From: Diphasiastrum complanatum
Lineage: Eukaryota; Streptophyta; Lycopodiopsida; Lycopodiales; Lycopodiaceae
NCBI GenBank assembly: GCA_029204225.1
Contig: CM055110.1
Location: forward strand, 16,974,309 to 17,038,308
Reading direction: 5' to 3'
Length of the DNA: 64,000 nt
The notes beneath the pieces are model-generated. The model ran no database searches and was not told the origin of the DNA. It was given only the letters and a program-made list of their open reading frames with translations. Shown in pieces: positions 50,076 through 63,300 of the stretch. Numbering within the stretch: the first letter of the stretch is position 1; every line of letters begins with the position of its first letter. A program made the translations under genes and the position numbers.

Positions 50076-51815
50076 TTAAACATTTGCAAAGAGCTTATAC
50101 ATCTTTGCATCTAGAATTATTTGACGAATTGTGGATATGCAACCTAGCAACCCAACAATTGTAAACACAATGATTATCGAGGCATTTATCCAAAACATGA
50201 CAGACCTTGTTGAAAGCTTGAAGTATTTCGAGTAGAAGACCATTGGTAAGATGAAGTCAAAAGGTATGCAAAAAAATGCACCAAGAAATGCATAAATGTC
50301 ACCAAAGAATGGTAGCATTGCAGCAACAAGAGTGGGAAATGCCACAAATAAGGTTCGAAGTAACAATCTGGGAAGAAGATTTCGCAAACCATACTTGCCA
50401 TATTTGATATTTGATGACCTTCCCTCTATAATTTCAAATGTCGGTTGTGAATATACCTGCCCAAGAAAAACCATAATTTGAAATTTTTAATGTGGTTCAG
50501 ATGAAGACATACTCAACTACTTTAAGGAAAATGCTTTGGCACATCATTTAAGTGAAATGTTTACATACTCAAAACAAAATAATTCTAAGTAAAAAAAATT
50601 GGCCTTCTACCAATTACAAGAGAAATTATAAATGCATGCATCATTTATGCAAATGCTTGAAGATAATCCCAAATTGAATTCCAAAAACGTACCAAAGCTA
50701 CTGCAATCAACTGTACAATAACAAGCGCATTGCTCAAAATAAGAAGCCACTTTGGAATCAATGGTACACCATGGACCGTGATGAAGTTGATGAATATGTT
50801 TCCAGAAGCATGATTGCCAAAGGCCCAGTAGCCAGATACAGTAACTGGGAAGTAAGTGGACACAACTATAATATAACATATAATCAAGCCCTTCAACATT
50901 TTTTGGGATGTGGGAGGAGCTATTGTAGCCTGCAATACATAGTTACAAAATTGATTATACATAATAACATAATTTCAAATAAAATTTCACTTTTAGAAAC
51001 TAGATTTATTTGAGCCAAGCACATCATATACATAGATATAAGTGTGACCCTTTCAAAATCATAAACTAACAGCATAAATGCAATGTTTCTAAAACTTACT
51101 AATAAAGGAATGCTCATTCCCATGGAAAAAGTTGTTATATAAATTATTTGAATGCTATAAAAGAAATCTATCACTTGGAATGACAATCTTCCCTCGCAAT
51201 CTCTATGAAATAATTAATATAAAATTCTTTTTATTCTAATATGAAATTATTTTTCAAAAGACAAACTCATATTCTAGATAATTTGACATTCAAGAAAGAT
51301 AATTACCTGAATCTCAGGAATAATGCCATTTCCATAATTAGTTGCAATAAGTGAAAGAGAGGTAAAAACATTGAAAAACTTGTTTGAGGGACCATACGGT
51401 AAGGAGTAATCTCTTTTTGGTGCTTGTTTTGAATGAACTACATAGCAAACATCAAATATAAGCCTTCATTCCCAAGGTAAGATCATCAAATATCGTTTGA
51501 TCAACTAGGTCAATGAACATGTGGGAGGAATTCTTGCTCATGTGATGTGTTTTAATAGACACCACTGTATAATCTCCATCATATTAATTGAATGAATTGT
51601 ATAGAATTGCATGACTAGATTTCCATACCTATATAGATTGCACTTGAAACTACGCAAATGCTATATCCAAGGCATGTCACAAGTGAGACCAGGTTCATGT
51701 ACCGTAATGAGTGAAATGATGGTAATTGTGATAAAAATAACATGGCTGCACCAGATATAATGATAAATTGGTATAATTGTAGTGATCCATTTGGAAAGTA
51801 CTGAAGATATACTAT
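50076..51815 (-). CDS. GABA transporter 1-like amino-acid transporter, N-terminus missing
   Basis: Proton-coupled amino-acid permease of the AAAP family (Aa_trans); the closest family I recognise is plant GAT1, which moves GABA across the plasma membrane. Four exons on the minus strand: 51815-51629, 51437-51307, 50929-50693, 50456-50076. All are GT-AG, phases agree, and they total 311 codons plus TAA. Markers in order: [90 protein letters not shown], and the C-terminal [14 protein letters not shown] that matches the family end. GAT1 has about 450 residues, so about 140 N-terminal residues are missing. No matching exon appears upstream, where a Copia LTR starts within about 750 bases. It may be a truncated pseudogene or have a very long first intron. 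The remaining exons carry no stop or shift. Confidence 0.88.
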
Positions 51816-52562
51816 CTGCACGCGATTGTCAAACATTCTTGTTAGCCTTCAACATGAATTGATTTAAAAATGATTCCTTGGTGCATGCACTATGCCTATC
51901 AAATCAAATTAGGATGATGAGTCGAATGACTCGACTAATTCTTTCTGATTCTAACTTCGAAGTCGTTAGAATCATTGGTGTCGATTACATAGACAAACAT
52001 AAAGAAAGTCTTGTCCCGAATATTGAGGAAGTGAAAAATAGACAATTCAAACAAAATAGTAACAGAAATCAGCAATATAATTAAGAAAGCCTTGCATACA
52101 TATTGACACTAATCTGAACGCAATAAAACAATGATATGATTTAGAAAGAGTACAAAGATACAAGTTAGTCAATGCTGGAGCACAAGACTTGCAAGACAAA
52201 TGGCATGCCCAAACCTATCTTAGTTTTGTAATAGCTATGAGCTTATTCTGACTCTCAGTCTGAAAACAAGAATTGATGCGTGAAAGCATCAACGATATCT
52301 GTCTTACAAAATCATTATCTGTCTGTAATGTACATTTGTGTAGATATATATAGAATGGCATAGAGTCATTGTGCCATCTAAAAATAGATCATGAATGATG
52401 TCATTGTTAAAACAGTTGCACATAGCAGGAGTGTCGTGTTATACTTGTCTTCGACAATAGAGTATTTCTACAGACTGTGTGAGAATGTGGGTAGAACTAC
52501 AATGATATGAATGGAACTAGATTAACATGGTATTTAGGAGAGTAGAAGACTAAATTCAACAG
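51816..52562 (-). repeat. Probable Copia 3' LTR, minus strand
   Basis: On the minus strand GAAGAGGAGC is followed by TGTTGAATTTAGTC at about 52,562, resembling the LTR start at 2,486. GATGCTTTCACGCATCAATTCTT inside it resembles 2,970-2,995 of that LTR. The far end, towards the transporter exon, is not defined and the two may overlap in annotation. Confidence 0.5.
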
Positions 52563-52599
52563 CTCCTCTTCTAGATTCATGAATGCCTTGATCTCCAGA

Positions 52600-53048
52600 T
52601 TAAGCGATGCACAGAGTTTGTTGTGTGCCTCAATATTCACTACCTTGGTAAATACATTTGTTGTCATGTCCTATGTTCGATAGTGTGTCAAGCTTACCTC
52701 TCTGTCAAGAATTCTCTCCCTGATATAGTGATATCAGATTTTAATAAACTTACTCTTAGAATGAAATCTAGATTTGGACAATAAGAAAATGGCACACTAA
52801 TTATCACATAATATATTTGTCTAAGTGTACTGATTCAACCTAATGTCTGACATTAAATTTCTCAACCAAATTGCTTCTTTAATAGCTTGCAAAGTAGTGA
52901 TATACTCTACTTGTGTCGAAGAGAGAGCAAGCAGATCCATCGTACCACCATATGCCCAGAAGGAGATCTTGGTCAGCATTGAAAACTCCAAGCGTCGGGG
53001 CCTGTAATTGGCCAATAATAAAGTTAGAAAGGGTTGGAGCACATCCAT
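52600..53048 (-). pseudogene. Copia RNase H remnant, same family as 0.5-3.3 kb
   Basis: Minus strand: TMDLLALSSTQVEYITTLQ, KEAIWLRNLMSDIRLNQY, followed by decayed NLDF and LKSDI blocks that track the RNase H at 2,100-2,320 residue for residue. Several stops. Confidence 0.75.
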
Positions 53049-53049
53049 A

Positions 53050-53530
53050 GATTTTCAAAGGGCCCTCAACCACTTTCTGACTGACGCGGCTAAGTCTCTA
53101 GATCCCATCATACTGGAAGCCTACTGTAACATGGAGATGCTGTTGACAGTTGCCAAAGTGGATACTTAGTGAGATCTGTGCTTCGGAGAGTATTGTTTTA
53201 ATCCAAACAAAGATTTTAAGACGACGAACATTGTGGACCAAATTCCCCTGTATCGGACCTACCATCGCTTGTCAGTAATGTCGTTTATTAATATAGCAAG
53301 GTTAGAACGATGGTACACAATAGGTTTCCTTGAAAATATGCACCCGACGTTCGGCCCAATCCATTTGCAATCCACGACGTGTAGCCAATTGTGGTCCCAT
53401 TTCATCCGCACAATTGCTGAAACACATTGAAGAGTTTGTTGAACACCGAAGGCGCCAAGGGCAAATAGCTAGAGCAGGCTCCATGAAGCAAGTCTCACCA
53501 CCTTGTATCCTTTCAAGAAAAAAATGAAAA
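53050..53530 (+). pseudogene. Unrecognised decayed reading frame
   Basis: One frame runs from about 53,060 to 53,430 with only two adjacent stops (near 53,168). It reads like real protein: ALNHFLTDAAKSLDPIILEA, NMEMLLTVAKVD, GEYCFNPNKDFKTTNI, SFINIARLERWYT, HPTFGPIHLQ, and LWSHFIRTIAETH. A shift then leads to EEFVEHRRRQGQIARAG before an A-rich tail. I do not recognise the family. Aromatic and Cys content argues for a folded protein, not low complexity. Confidence 0.45.
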
Positions 53531-53790
53531 GAAAAAAAGAAAAAAAAAAAAGACCAGAAAAAGTATCAACGGACTCATCTTATTATTTTTTTGTTTTTTA
53601 CGTTAATTCATTTTTCTCTTTTTGTTTTCCATATATTCTTTTCTCTATTTATTTAATTTTGCCACTCTTTGTTTGTACATATACCTTCTCCCCCGCTACA
53701 GCTCAACTTTGTTGCCAAAATTTTTTTCCCCCATTTTTTTCCATTGAGTCTCTTCCCCCTCTTGTCTATACCCCTTTTTGCAGTGGGGGC

Positions 53791-53965
53791 ATGTTAGAAG
53801 ATTCTGGTGAAGATTCTTCTAACAGATTCCAGATGTCGAATGTGCCTAATGAATATCAAATGAAGGAATCATGCCGCCAAACTACATCAGGGAATGTCGA
53901 CAAGCAACCAAGAAGGAGTTCAAGAATTCAGATTCACTGGGAACGCCAATATCAGAAGATCGACA
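53791..53965 (+). pseudogene. Possible Copia inter-domain fragment
   Basis: NVDKQPRRSSRIQIHWERQY resembles the RRSSRI-x-PPxRY linker between Copia integrase and RT. The start lies beside an imperfect 13-bp palindrome (GTTAGAAGATTCT … AGATTCTTCTAAC). Weak evidence. Confidence 0.35.
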
Positions 53966-54168
53966 AGTTGCAGACCGGCCAACAAGTGAAAACAAAGCCC
54001 AGTGCCTCCCCAACAGATTTTATGGTGACGGGAATAAAAGCATGGCCGAGTCGACATCAGTCTTAAATCTATTTGTGATATAACGTTAGACACTTTTAGA
54101 AGGTGCACTGTACTCATAAGCCAAAGGTACGAGAAGTAGAAATAGATAGCACCATTGAGTTGTGCCAT

Positions 54169-54638
54169 TGTTATGTATCATAACGATACGCCTTTCAACG
54201 ATGGCCTTGCAAGGGGCATGACACAGGTATGGCATTATCGATTGTTTGGGTGCCACAGGTCACCATCCTAGGTGGTCATGTGTCACCGGCAGGACCGTGC
54301 TTGATGAGACTCACCATGCTATGCCTATATAGTGGTGGGGCTTCCCTCCTTCCATTCACTCAGTCTACCTAGAAGTTGGTGGATGGAGAGCACGTGCATG
54401 AGCCAGGATGTATCTCCAAGCCAGGAGATGCATGCTAGGGAGAGCCGAGTGCAATGGCTGGTGGTATGGGACGCCAGTTATCGTAGGAGGCTCAACTAGG
54501 CATGACTATGTCAATACGTCCAGTGCATGGGGATGGGTCAGTTGTGACCCTATGGATGGGCGGATGCGGTGCGTCATCACTGGTATGTGGTGTGCGGTAA
54601 CCTTCAAGGCAATCAGAGATCTTAGAGAGTTGTAACAG
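54169..54638 (+). repeat. Ty3/gypsy 5' LTR
   Basis: Starts TGTTATGTATCATAACG, has a TATA region (GCCTATATAGTGG) at about 54,326 and ends GAGAGTTGTAACAG directly before the primer-binding site. Its last 110 bases also occur at 41,441. Confidence 0.75.
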
Positions 54639-54651
54639 TTGGTATCAGAGC
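54639..54651 (+). other. Primer-binding site
   Basis: TTGGTATCAGAGC, initiator-Met-tRNA type, next to the LTR end. Confidence 0.85.
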
Positions 54652-54694
54652 AATCCATTTCTTTGAGGAGCGTAGGTTCCATTATTTGCCTTTG

Positions 54695-54780
54695 AACCAA
54701 CAGGGTTGGCTCAGTTGGTTAGCTTGACATCCAAAGTTTCTTTGGTCTCAGGTTCGAGCCTCCCCTTGGAAACCAAGAAA
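54695..54780 (+). mobile_element. tRNA-derived SINE, 86 bp, with target-site duplication
   Basis: A-box TGGCTCAGTTGG (54,707-54,718) fits the polymerase III consensus exactly, and B-box GGTTCGAGCC lies at 54,751-54,760. The tail is A-rich (CCAAGAAA). Flanked by identical 15-base repeats CATTATTTGCCTTTG at 54,680-54,694 and 54,781-54,795. The arms do not fold into a full cloverleaf, so it is not a working tRNA gene. Best-preserved of four copies in the window. Confidence 0.88.
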
Positions 54781-54795
54781 CATTATTTGCCTTTG

Positions 54796-56096
54796 CGATT
54801 ATGTATTCCTGTATTGGAAAAGTGGATGTGTACTTCTTTGACATCAATCCTTATCTCTTGTAGATTCTTGGATTGAGTGTTTAGGATTGCTGAAAGCTAA
54901 GTCACTTTTAGTATAAACTATTTACTTTTTGGCAATGGTTTTTCAAAAAACTACTTTGTTTGAGTGATTTATTTCTATGAAGATTTAGATGAGTCAATCC
55001 TAATCTTATAGTTAGGATTATCAAACTTTATGTTCTTTCTTGAAAGAGGATGTTAAAATCTTTTAAATATGGCCTTATGTTTTGAACTCTAACCTTGAGT
55101 TGATTTTTTTCCCTTAAAAAAAAAAAAAAGTGGTCCGCACCAGCACATTGTACAGAATTTGGTGCGCACTAGTACTGTGGACAGTTATACAATTTTTGTT
55201 TTTTTGTTAGCCTGCACATCAGTACGCAGTCAGATCGTACTGTAGGTATGTGGACACTTATTTATATAGTGTGTAAAAATGGCCGCTACTGCCCGTAGGA
55301 GCATTTTGGATGCTATACATGCGAGCATCATTTTTTTTTAGTTGGGAGGGGAACCTGCCAGCCCGCATTGACTGCGCGTTGTGGATGGATCATACCTTCT
55401 CCTCCCCATTTCTAAATTCTTATGATTTGACCTAGTGGGGGAGGAGAGGATATATGCTCCCTACAGCCCTCATGGTGTCGTTTTGCATGGTTCTAAGCCA
55501 AAGTAAAGACAAAGAAATTACTAAGCTATGTCTTAGTAGAACTTAGAAACTAAAGTTTTAAATTCAAAGTGTAACTTCATAAGTATGAAAATTTGAAAAC
55601 TCAAGTTGCTAAGGTTAAAATTTATACTTAAAAGATGGAAACAAAGATTTTCTTGTGGTTGTCCTTTTCTTTCATACTCCTCTTCTTTCATTCTCTGTAC
55701 TTACAGATCTCCCAGGGTAGAAGAGGAATTGTAGTACGTAAGAGTTGTAGGTGGGAGAAGGGAACCAAGTTTCTTAATCCTTTGAGATCCATGGGCCATG
55801 TGGCACCATTTTATGCCCCTACATGGTATGAAAGGCCTAGAAGGGACAAATGGGGCCTTTCTTGGAACCCACCTATCCCTTTTTGCATGAGGAAGGGGAA
55901 GAGCTTTGGGGGAGGGGGTAAAGGAAGTATGTTCACTTTCCTCTACCCCATTCTCAAAGGTGTTTTGAGAGTTTATTAGTGCTCAAGTTTACTTGTTTTC
56001 TTGAGCCCTTCTTCTCTAGTTAGTAGTTTTTAAAGGTTTTGATACTGTTGTTTTCCATTTTTCCTCTAGCTTTTTGTAACATACCACGCATTTACC
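54796..56096 (+). other. Leader of the gypsy element
   Basis: Between primer-binding site and gag. A 114-codon frame (55,635-55,979) starting with a hydrophobic stretch is not recognised and may be chance. Near 55,105-55,280 is a segment with GTGCGCACTAGTACTGTGGAC and GTACGCAGTCAGATCGTAC words of foldback character. Confidence 0.45.
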
Positions 56097-56787
56097 ATGG
56101 ACACTCCTATGGAAGAAACTCAAGGTCCACGTCTTGTCGGGACTGATATGGAGAATATGACGCTTGCATTTAATTTGTTGCAACAATAGACTGTTGAGAT
56201 GCGGGCTAAACATGAACAAGCAGAGGCCGAAATGCGGGTTATGTCCCAATCTCGGCAAGCACTCCTCAACCTGATGTTTACTTTGAAGTTTTTCATTGGA
56301 GAGAAAAAGAATAGACACCAAGATGTGGTCTTGGCCTGGTTGGATCGATGGGCTTCGCATTTTTCCATGCACGATCCACCAGATAGCTCATGGATTTCTA
56401 CAACCATCACGTTTTTATGCGGAAGGCGGTGTACTCATGGTGGCATGATCTTAAAGATCGAGCTACGGTCCCAACTACTTGGGATGATTTCCAGGTAGCC
56501 TTTAAGACAAACTTTATGCTTGTCTTTGATGATTGAATATTATCGTCGATTTGCCACGTTGCAAATGGCAACGAAACCCATGGACGTCTTTCTACAAGAC
56601 TTCCAAGAGGCAACTTCACAGTTTGTTAACCGCATAGACGAAGTTTTCCTTAAGATGAATTTCATGTTGGGATTGCCCAAAGAATATCAGTTGGAGGTCC
56701 ATTGCAATCAGCCACAATCCTTAGAGGATGTTGTGCGTTTTGCTCAAATTTTCGACGACACGCACACAATGACCCGTAGAGAGTAGC
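56097..56787 (+). pseudogene. Ty3/gypsy gag
   Basis: ATG at 56,097 starts MDTPMEETQGPRLVGTD. A TAG interrupts at about 56,188, and a shift near 56,410 moves into VYSWWHDLKDRATVPTTWDD, FQVAFKTNFM, then, after a further stop, into YYRRFATLQMATKPMDVFLQ and FMLGLPKEYQLEVH. This is the retrotransposon gag core (WW…L, TWDDF, F…LG…P). No knuckle or protease follows; the element is truncated at about 56,800. Confidence 0.8.
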
Positions 56788-57142
56788 AAAAGCAATCTCC
56801 CTCAACAATACAATAAGTCTCTCCAACCTGTTCTTCGTGAATTTCAGCCTATATAGGTGAGAGAGATTCTCTCCTCTCTCTAGAATTTAGGACCCAATTT
56901 TAGGGCACCAGTAGCCTAAAATAGCCAATTTTGGCCTATATGTCCAAATAACATGATTTTGGTGCCATTTCGAAGGTCCTCAAGTTTCAGACTTCTTTAA
57001 TATGAAATATATACTAAAATAAAAGTATCTAGGCCTCTTTCACACGTGTGAAAGGTTAGATCCAAAACTATGTACAAAAATTGGCAATTTAGGCCTCAAA
57101 CTAGCTAGGGAATGTTGACAATTTTCAAACTCTCTCTTCAAC
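56788..57142. repeat. Dispersed repeat with CACACGTGTG palindrome
   Basis: CTTTCACACGTGTGAAAGG at about 57,037 and surrounding text resemble repeats at 7.08, 17.0 and 17.5 kb. Confidence 0.4.
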
Positions 57143-57760
57143 TTAACTTGCTAGTTTTACAACACTACTTTGCTCCAACCTAAGAATGATCTCCATCATG
57201 ATAATAGATCTCTTCTCAATTGTTCTAAGATGTACAATATGAAGTACAACATAATTGATATAGATAATAGTGTCCATATAGGATGCTTCACTATTTTTTA
57301 CATCATTTTCACATAGAATGGTGAACAAGATACATGTAAAAGAACATAGAATCATAATGAAAGGATTCCTCCATGTATCCACCTTTGAATTCTCTGTAAA
57401 ACAGCAGCAAACAATTTGTAAGTGAAAGTAACCAACAAGTGTTTGCATGCCTCCTCCACATCCCACTATGCCCATAGTGAATGCACCATGTATATGATCC
57501 ATGAATGAACCTCCATTACCACCTTGCCTTTGTAGATCTCCAATCCATGAAAGCCCTTGAGTGAATGAATGCCAAAATGATGTGTTTTCTGCTCCATTTG
57601 AATGAGCAAAACCTGAACTTGAAATACTTGTATCTCCACAAGATTTGCATATAACCCTTGATCCTACATTGTCAACAATTTGCCAATTTGCCAACACTAG
57701 GATGCTAGATCTTGAACTTTGCTCAAAAGTAAACATATTGACCACTTCAATATCTTTCAA
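57143..57760 (-). CDS. Unrecognised 205-codon open frame
   Basis: An uninterrupted frame on the minus strand, the longest non-retroelement frame in the window. Middle part Gly/Ser/Asn-rich (SFTQGLSWIGDLQRQGGNGG), then CGGGMQTLVGYFHLQIVCCC and a hydrophobic IMILCSFTCILFTILC that could span a membrane. No start context, splice sites or family match. It could be a gene exon, a retroelement piece or chance. Confidence 0.25.
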   Translation of the reverse strand: MKDIEVVNMFTFEQSSRSSILVLANWQIVDNVGSRVICKSCGDTSISSSGFAHSNGAENTSFWHSFTQGLSWIGDLQRQGGNGGSFMDHIHGAFTMGIVGCGGGMQTLVGYFHLQIVCCCFTENSKVDTWRNPFIMILCSFTCILFTILCENDVKNSEASYMDTIIYINYVVLHIVHLRTIEKRSIIMMEIILRLEQSSVVKLAS

Positions 57761-58042
57761 GATTTGAATGAATGCATATATTTGATCATAAGAACAGCAA
57801 TGATAACTATTCCATCTCCAAGATCCAAAGGATGCAAAACTATGGAACTAGTTCCATTGAATTTTGACAATTCCAATACATGACATGACAATGTTCATAC
57901 ATGAGATTGAACAAGTAAGGTAGAGTAAAAGAGCACTTCTTTGCTACTCCAAGAACCTTACTATGATTTCCAGATACTATGCGAAACATAATCTTTTTTT
58001 AATGACTATCAAGAGAACTAGCAATGTATTATGCGAAACATA
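57761..58042. other. Non-coding flank with direct repeat
   Basis: CTATGCGAAACATAAT (about 57,977) and TTATGCGAAACATATT (about 58,028) are near-identical; the second abuts the LTR start. Confidence 0.4.
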
Positions 58043-58535
58043 TTGTCATGCCCACGATTGGTCTCGGGTAGCGTGTCCACACTAGGGATCAGTAGACCAA
58101 CAACCCGTAAGTTAATTGTGACTATAAGGGAATTAGGGCCCTTATGTGTATAAGGTCATAATTAATGGTTGTAGGCCTAAACTCATGATGGTGGATTTGT
58201 ATGGGTCTATAAGTAAGTCATTGGGAAACTAGATGACGTGGCCCAGATAGGCTGCAGAGGTTTCCAGGGAGGTGTCACAGTGCACTACTAGTGGTGCATG
58301 GCCTTGGATGAGTATAAGTATACCTATTTGGCTCTCACTAGTGTATGCTTGATTGCATGATTGGTAGCTACATGCTGCTAGAGTGATTTCTCATTCCTCA
58401 TTGAGATTGATCCATAGCTTGGGGGCTAGATCCGTTCGATCTAGGTTTGGTTTGGTTGGTTTGTCCACCATCCATTCCCTTTGTAGTTGCTTGTTTTGGC
58501 ATGCTTAGATAGTATCATGTGTGTAGGACTTTATA
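58043..58535 (+). repeat. Second gypsy 5' LTR
   Basis: TGTCATGCCCACGATTGG start; ends GGACTTTATA before a primer-binding site. Its last third (GGGGGCTAGATCCG…GATCTAGG) aligns with the minus-strand chromovirus LTR end at 59.8-59.9 kb, so the two are related families. Confidence 0.75.
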
Positions 58536-58549
58536 TTGGTATCAGAGCC
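58536..58549 (+). other. Primer-binding site
   Basis: TTGGTATCAGAGCC, adjoining the LTR. Confidence 0.85.
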
Positions 58550-60310
<1,761 letters not shown>

Positions 60311-60338
60311 TACCTCCCCCCTTATTTTAGTTCTGTCC

Positions 60339-63300
60339 TTAGAACTCAAAGTTCGGGAAACTCTTCCTTAGATTACCTTCTAATTTCCATGAATTCTCAT
60401 CATCAAAATATCCTTTCCAATGAACCAGATGCTCAATAACATTCCAATTTTGCAATCTCTTGAATCTTGTATCAAGAATCTTTTCAGGTTCTAAAGGAAT
60501 CCTCTCAGATAAGTCTTCAAATGAATCTAGATTAGTACCAGAACCAACATGATCTCCCTCATGTAAACTCACCTTCAGACGACTTATATGAAACACAGGA
60601 TGAGCCTTGGTTCCCTCTGGTAACTCTAATCGGTAAGCTAAAGATCCAATCTTTTTTCAAAATTCTAAAAGGTCCATTGTACCTAGCAGACAGTTTGTAA
60701 TGCTTCCCAGTGCGCATTACCTTAGAATCCTTTGGAATTCTAAGATACACCCAATCTCCAACTTGAAACTCCCGAGGCGATCTTTTCATATTAGCAAAAT
60801 GTCTTACCCGATCCTAGGCACTTGGAACATTTTCACGAGCTAACTATAATTCATTTCTTGCATTTCACACAAAAAATCCGCTACTTTCTGAATTTTGATC
60901 GACTCCGTTTCAACCGTTATCGGAGATCTAGGCTGAAATCCATACATAAGCATAAATGGACTATACCCAGTAGCCGAATGCTTACTACTGTTATAAGCAA
61001 ACTCTATCAATGGAAGATACTTTTCCCACTGAGATTGCCTAAGCAAAACGTATGCACGAAGCATTTGTTCCATTGTCTGATTAGTCCTCTCAGTCTGACC
61101 ATCGGATTCCGGATGATCAGTCGAACCCATGCTCAAAGACGTCTCAAGCTTTTCAAACACTATTGTCCAAAATCGGCCTGTAAACTTAGGATCCCGATCT
61201 CTAACAATGTTAGATGGCAACCCATATAGCTTGAACAAACGTTCAACAAATACTTGAGCTAAATCAGACGCTTTAATTGTAGTCTTTACCGGAATAAACG
61301 TAGTCAATTTTGTTAACCCATCAACTATGACCCAAATTGCATCACTCTGTTTATTCGTCCTCGGTAAACCAACTACAAAGTCCATCGAAATACTATCCCA
61401 TCATTTAGAAGGAATATCCAATGGATGTAATAGTCCACCAGCCTTTAAGCGTTCTGCTTTATTCCGCTGGCACTGATCATAGTTCAACACATATGATTCT
61501 ACGAAAGGTTTTAACTTTGGCCAAAAAAAGTTCCTTTGTACCAAATCTAGAGTACGATGTATACCTGGATGCCCAGCACAAGGTGCGTCATGACATTCAA
61601 ATAAATTTTTTTTTTTTAATGCATCCACCCCTGGTACACACACTTTTCCACTTCGAAACAGAATCTATTATATCATCCACTACCTTCTTATCTCTCATAA
61701 CCAACTGATCACCTTGCAAATCAGTTCCTGATTGAGAGCCATTCAGAACTCTTTGCCATATAGGTCCAAAATGAGAATCTTGTTCATAAAGACCTCGAAA
61801 TGAAAGATAGAAATCAGTAGTGATCTCTGTGAATGACACCTCATTCACCTCAGCAATCCGACTTAAGGCATCCGCCACTTGATTTGATGATCCTTTAATA
61901 TATCTCAAATCAAAGTCGAATTCTTGCATCAGCTCAGCCCATCGAGCATTTCGATCCCTAAGGTCTTTCTGATTACAGAAATACTTTAATGGTTGGTGAT
62001 CTGAGCACACTATAAATTGACTACCATATGAATAGTGTCTCCACGTTTTCAACGCATGCACCACCGTAAACAGTTCTTTTTCCTGAGTCATATATCTAGT
62101 CTGTGCATCAGACAATTGCTTACTCTCAAAAGCAACTGGCCTCCCCTCTTGTAATAGAACTGCACCAACCGCATAATCACTAGCATCCACTTTAACCAGA
62201 AAAGGTTTATCCAGATCTGCTATGATTAATACTGGTGCTGAGACAATTAGTTCTTTAAGTTTCTTAAAACTTTCATCCAATGTCTCATTCCACACGAGAG
62301 GTGGACTCGGCCTACTCTTTCGAGTAATTATCCCCTTCAACGCATTGTTGAGAGGTGCAGCAATCAACGAATAATCCAAGATGAATCTATGGAAGAAAAC
62401 TATAAACCCCAAGAAAGATTTAAGTTCTCTTACAGTTTTAGGAATTGGCCATTCTAGAACTGTTTTAATCTTTTCCCGAGCTATCATAATTCCCCTAGAA
62501 TATGACATGACCCAGATATAACAGTTCTTTCTTAAAAAATTCACACTTTGATTCTTTAGCATAAAGCTTCTCCTGTCTCAAAATCCTCAAGACACTCCTA
62601 AGATGCTTCTTATGCTCTTTGAGTGTTTTACTATAGATGAGTATATCATCTAAAAACACTACAACAAACTTTCCCAGATATGGTCGAAAAAAATCGTTCA
62701 TCATTTGCTGGAAAGTGGCCGGAGCGTTTGTTAACCCAAACGGTAACTCCAAAAATTCATAATGACCAAATCTAGTCCTAAAGCCTGTCTTAGACACATC
62801 TTTTGGATGAATTCGAATCTGATGATAACCAGTTCGCAAGTCAATTTTGGTAAAATATCTGGCTCCACCCAAACGATCAACCAGATCATCCATCCTAGGT
62901 AGAGGATACTTATTCTTAATGGTAACTTTATTCAACCCCTTGTAATCCATGCACATCCGGAAAGTACCGTCTTTCTTATCCTTAAGAAGGACTGGCGCCC
63001 CCCATGGTGGCTTACTAGGTCGAATGTGACCCATTCAGAGATACTCCTCAATTTGTCGAGTCACTTCCTCCTCTTCCTTCAGACTAAACCGATACGGTTG
63101 TCAGAAGATAGGTTGACTACCCAAAATTAATTCTATCTTATGATCTACTGACCTAGACGGAGGTAGACCATGTGGAAGTTCACTTGGAAAAACATCACTA
63201 AAAAATCTGCTAATAACTGTTTCTCTTCATGATCATGATCTAAATTACCATACCGATTTTCATCATTCACAATGAAATTACTATCAATAATCGATTTAGT

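Noticed and set aside
54695-54780. Functional tRNA gene
   Set aside because: A and B boxes are present, but the T-arm and acceptor stem do not pair properly and target duplications show it is a retroposed SINE.
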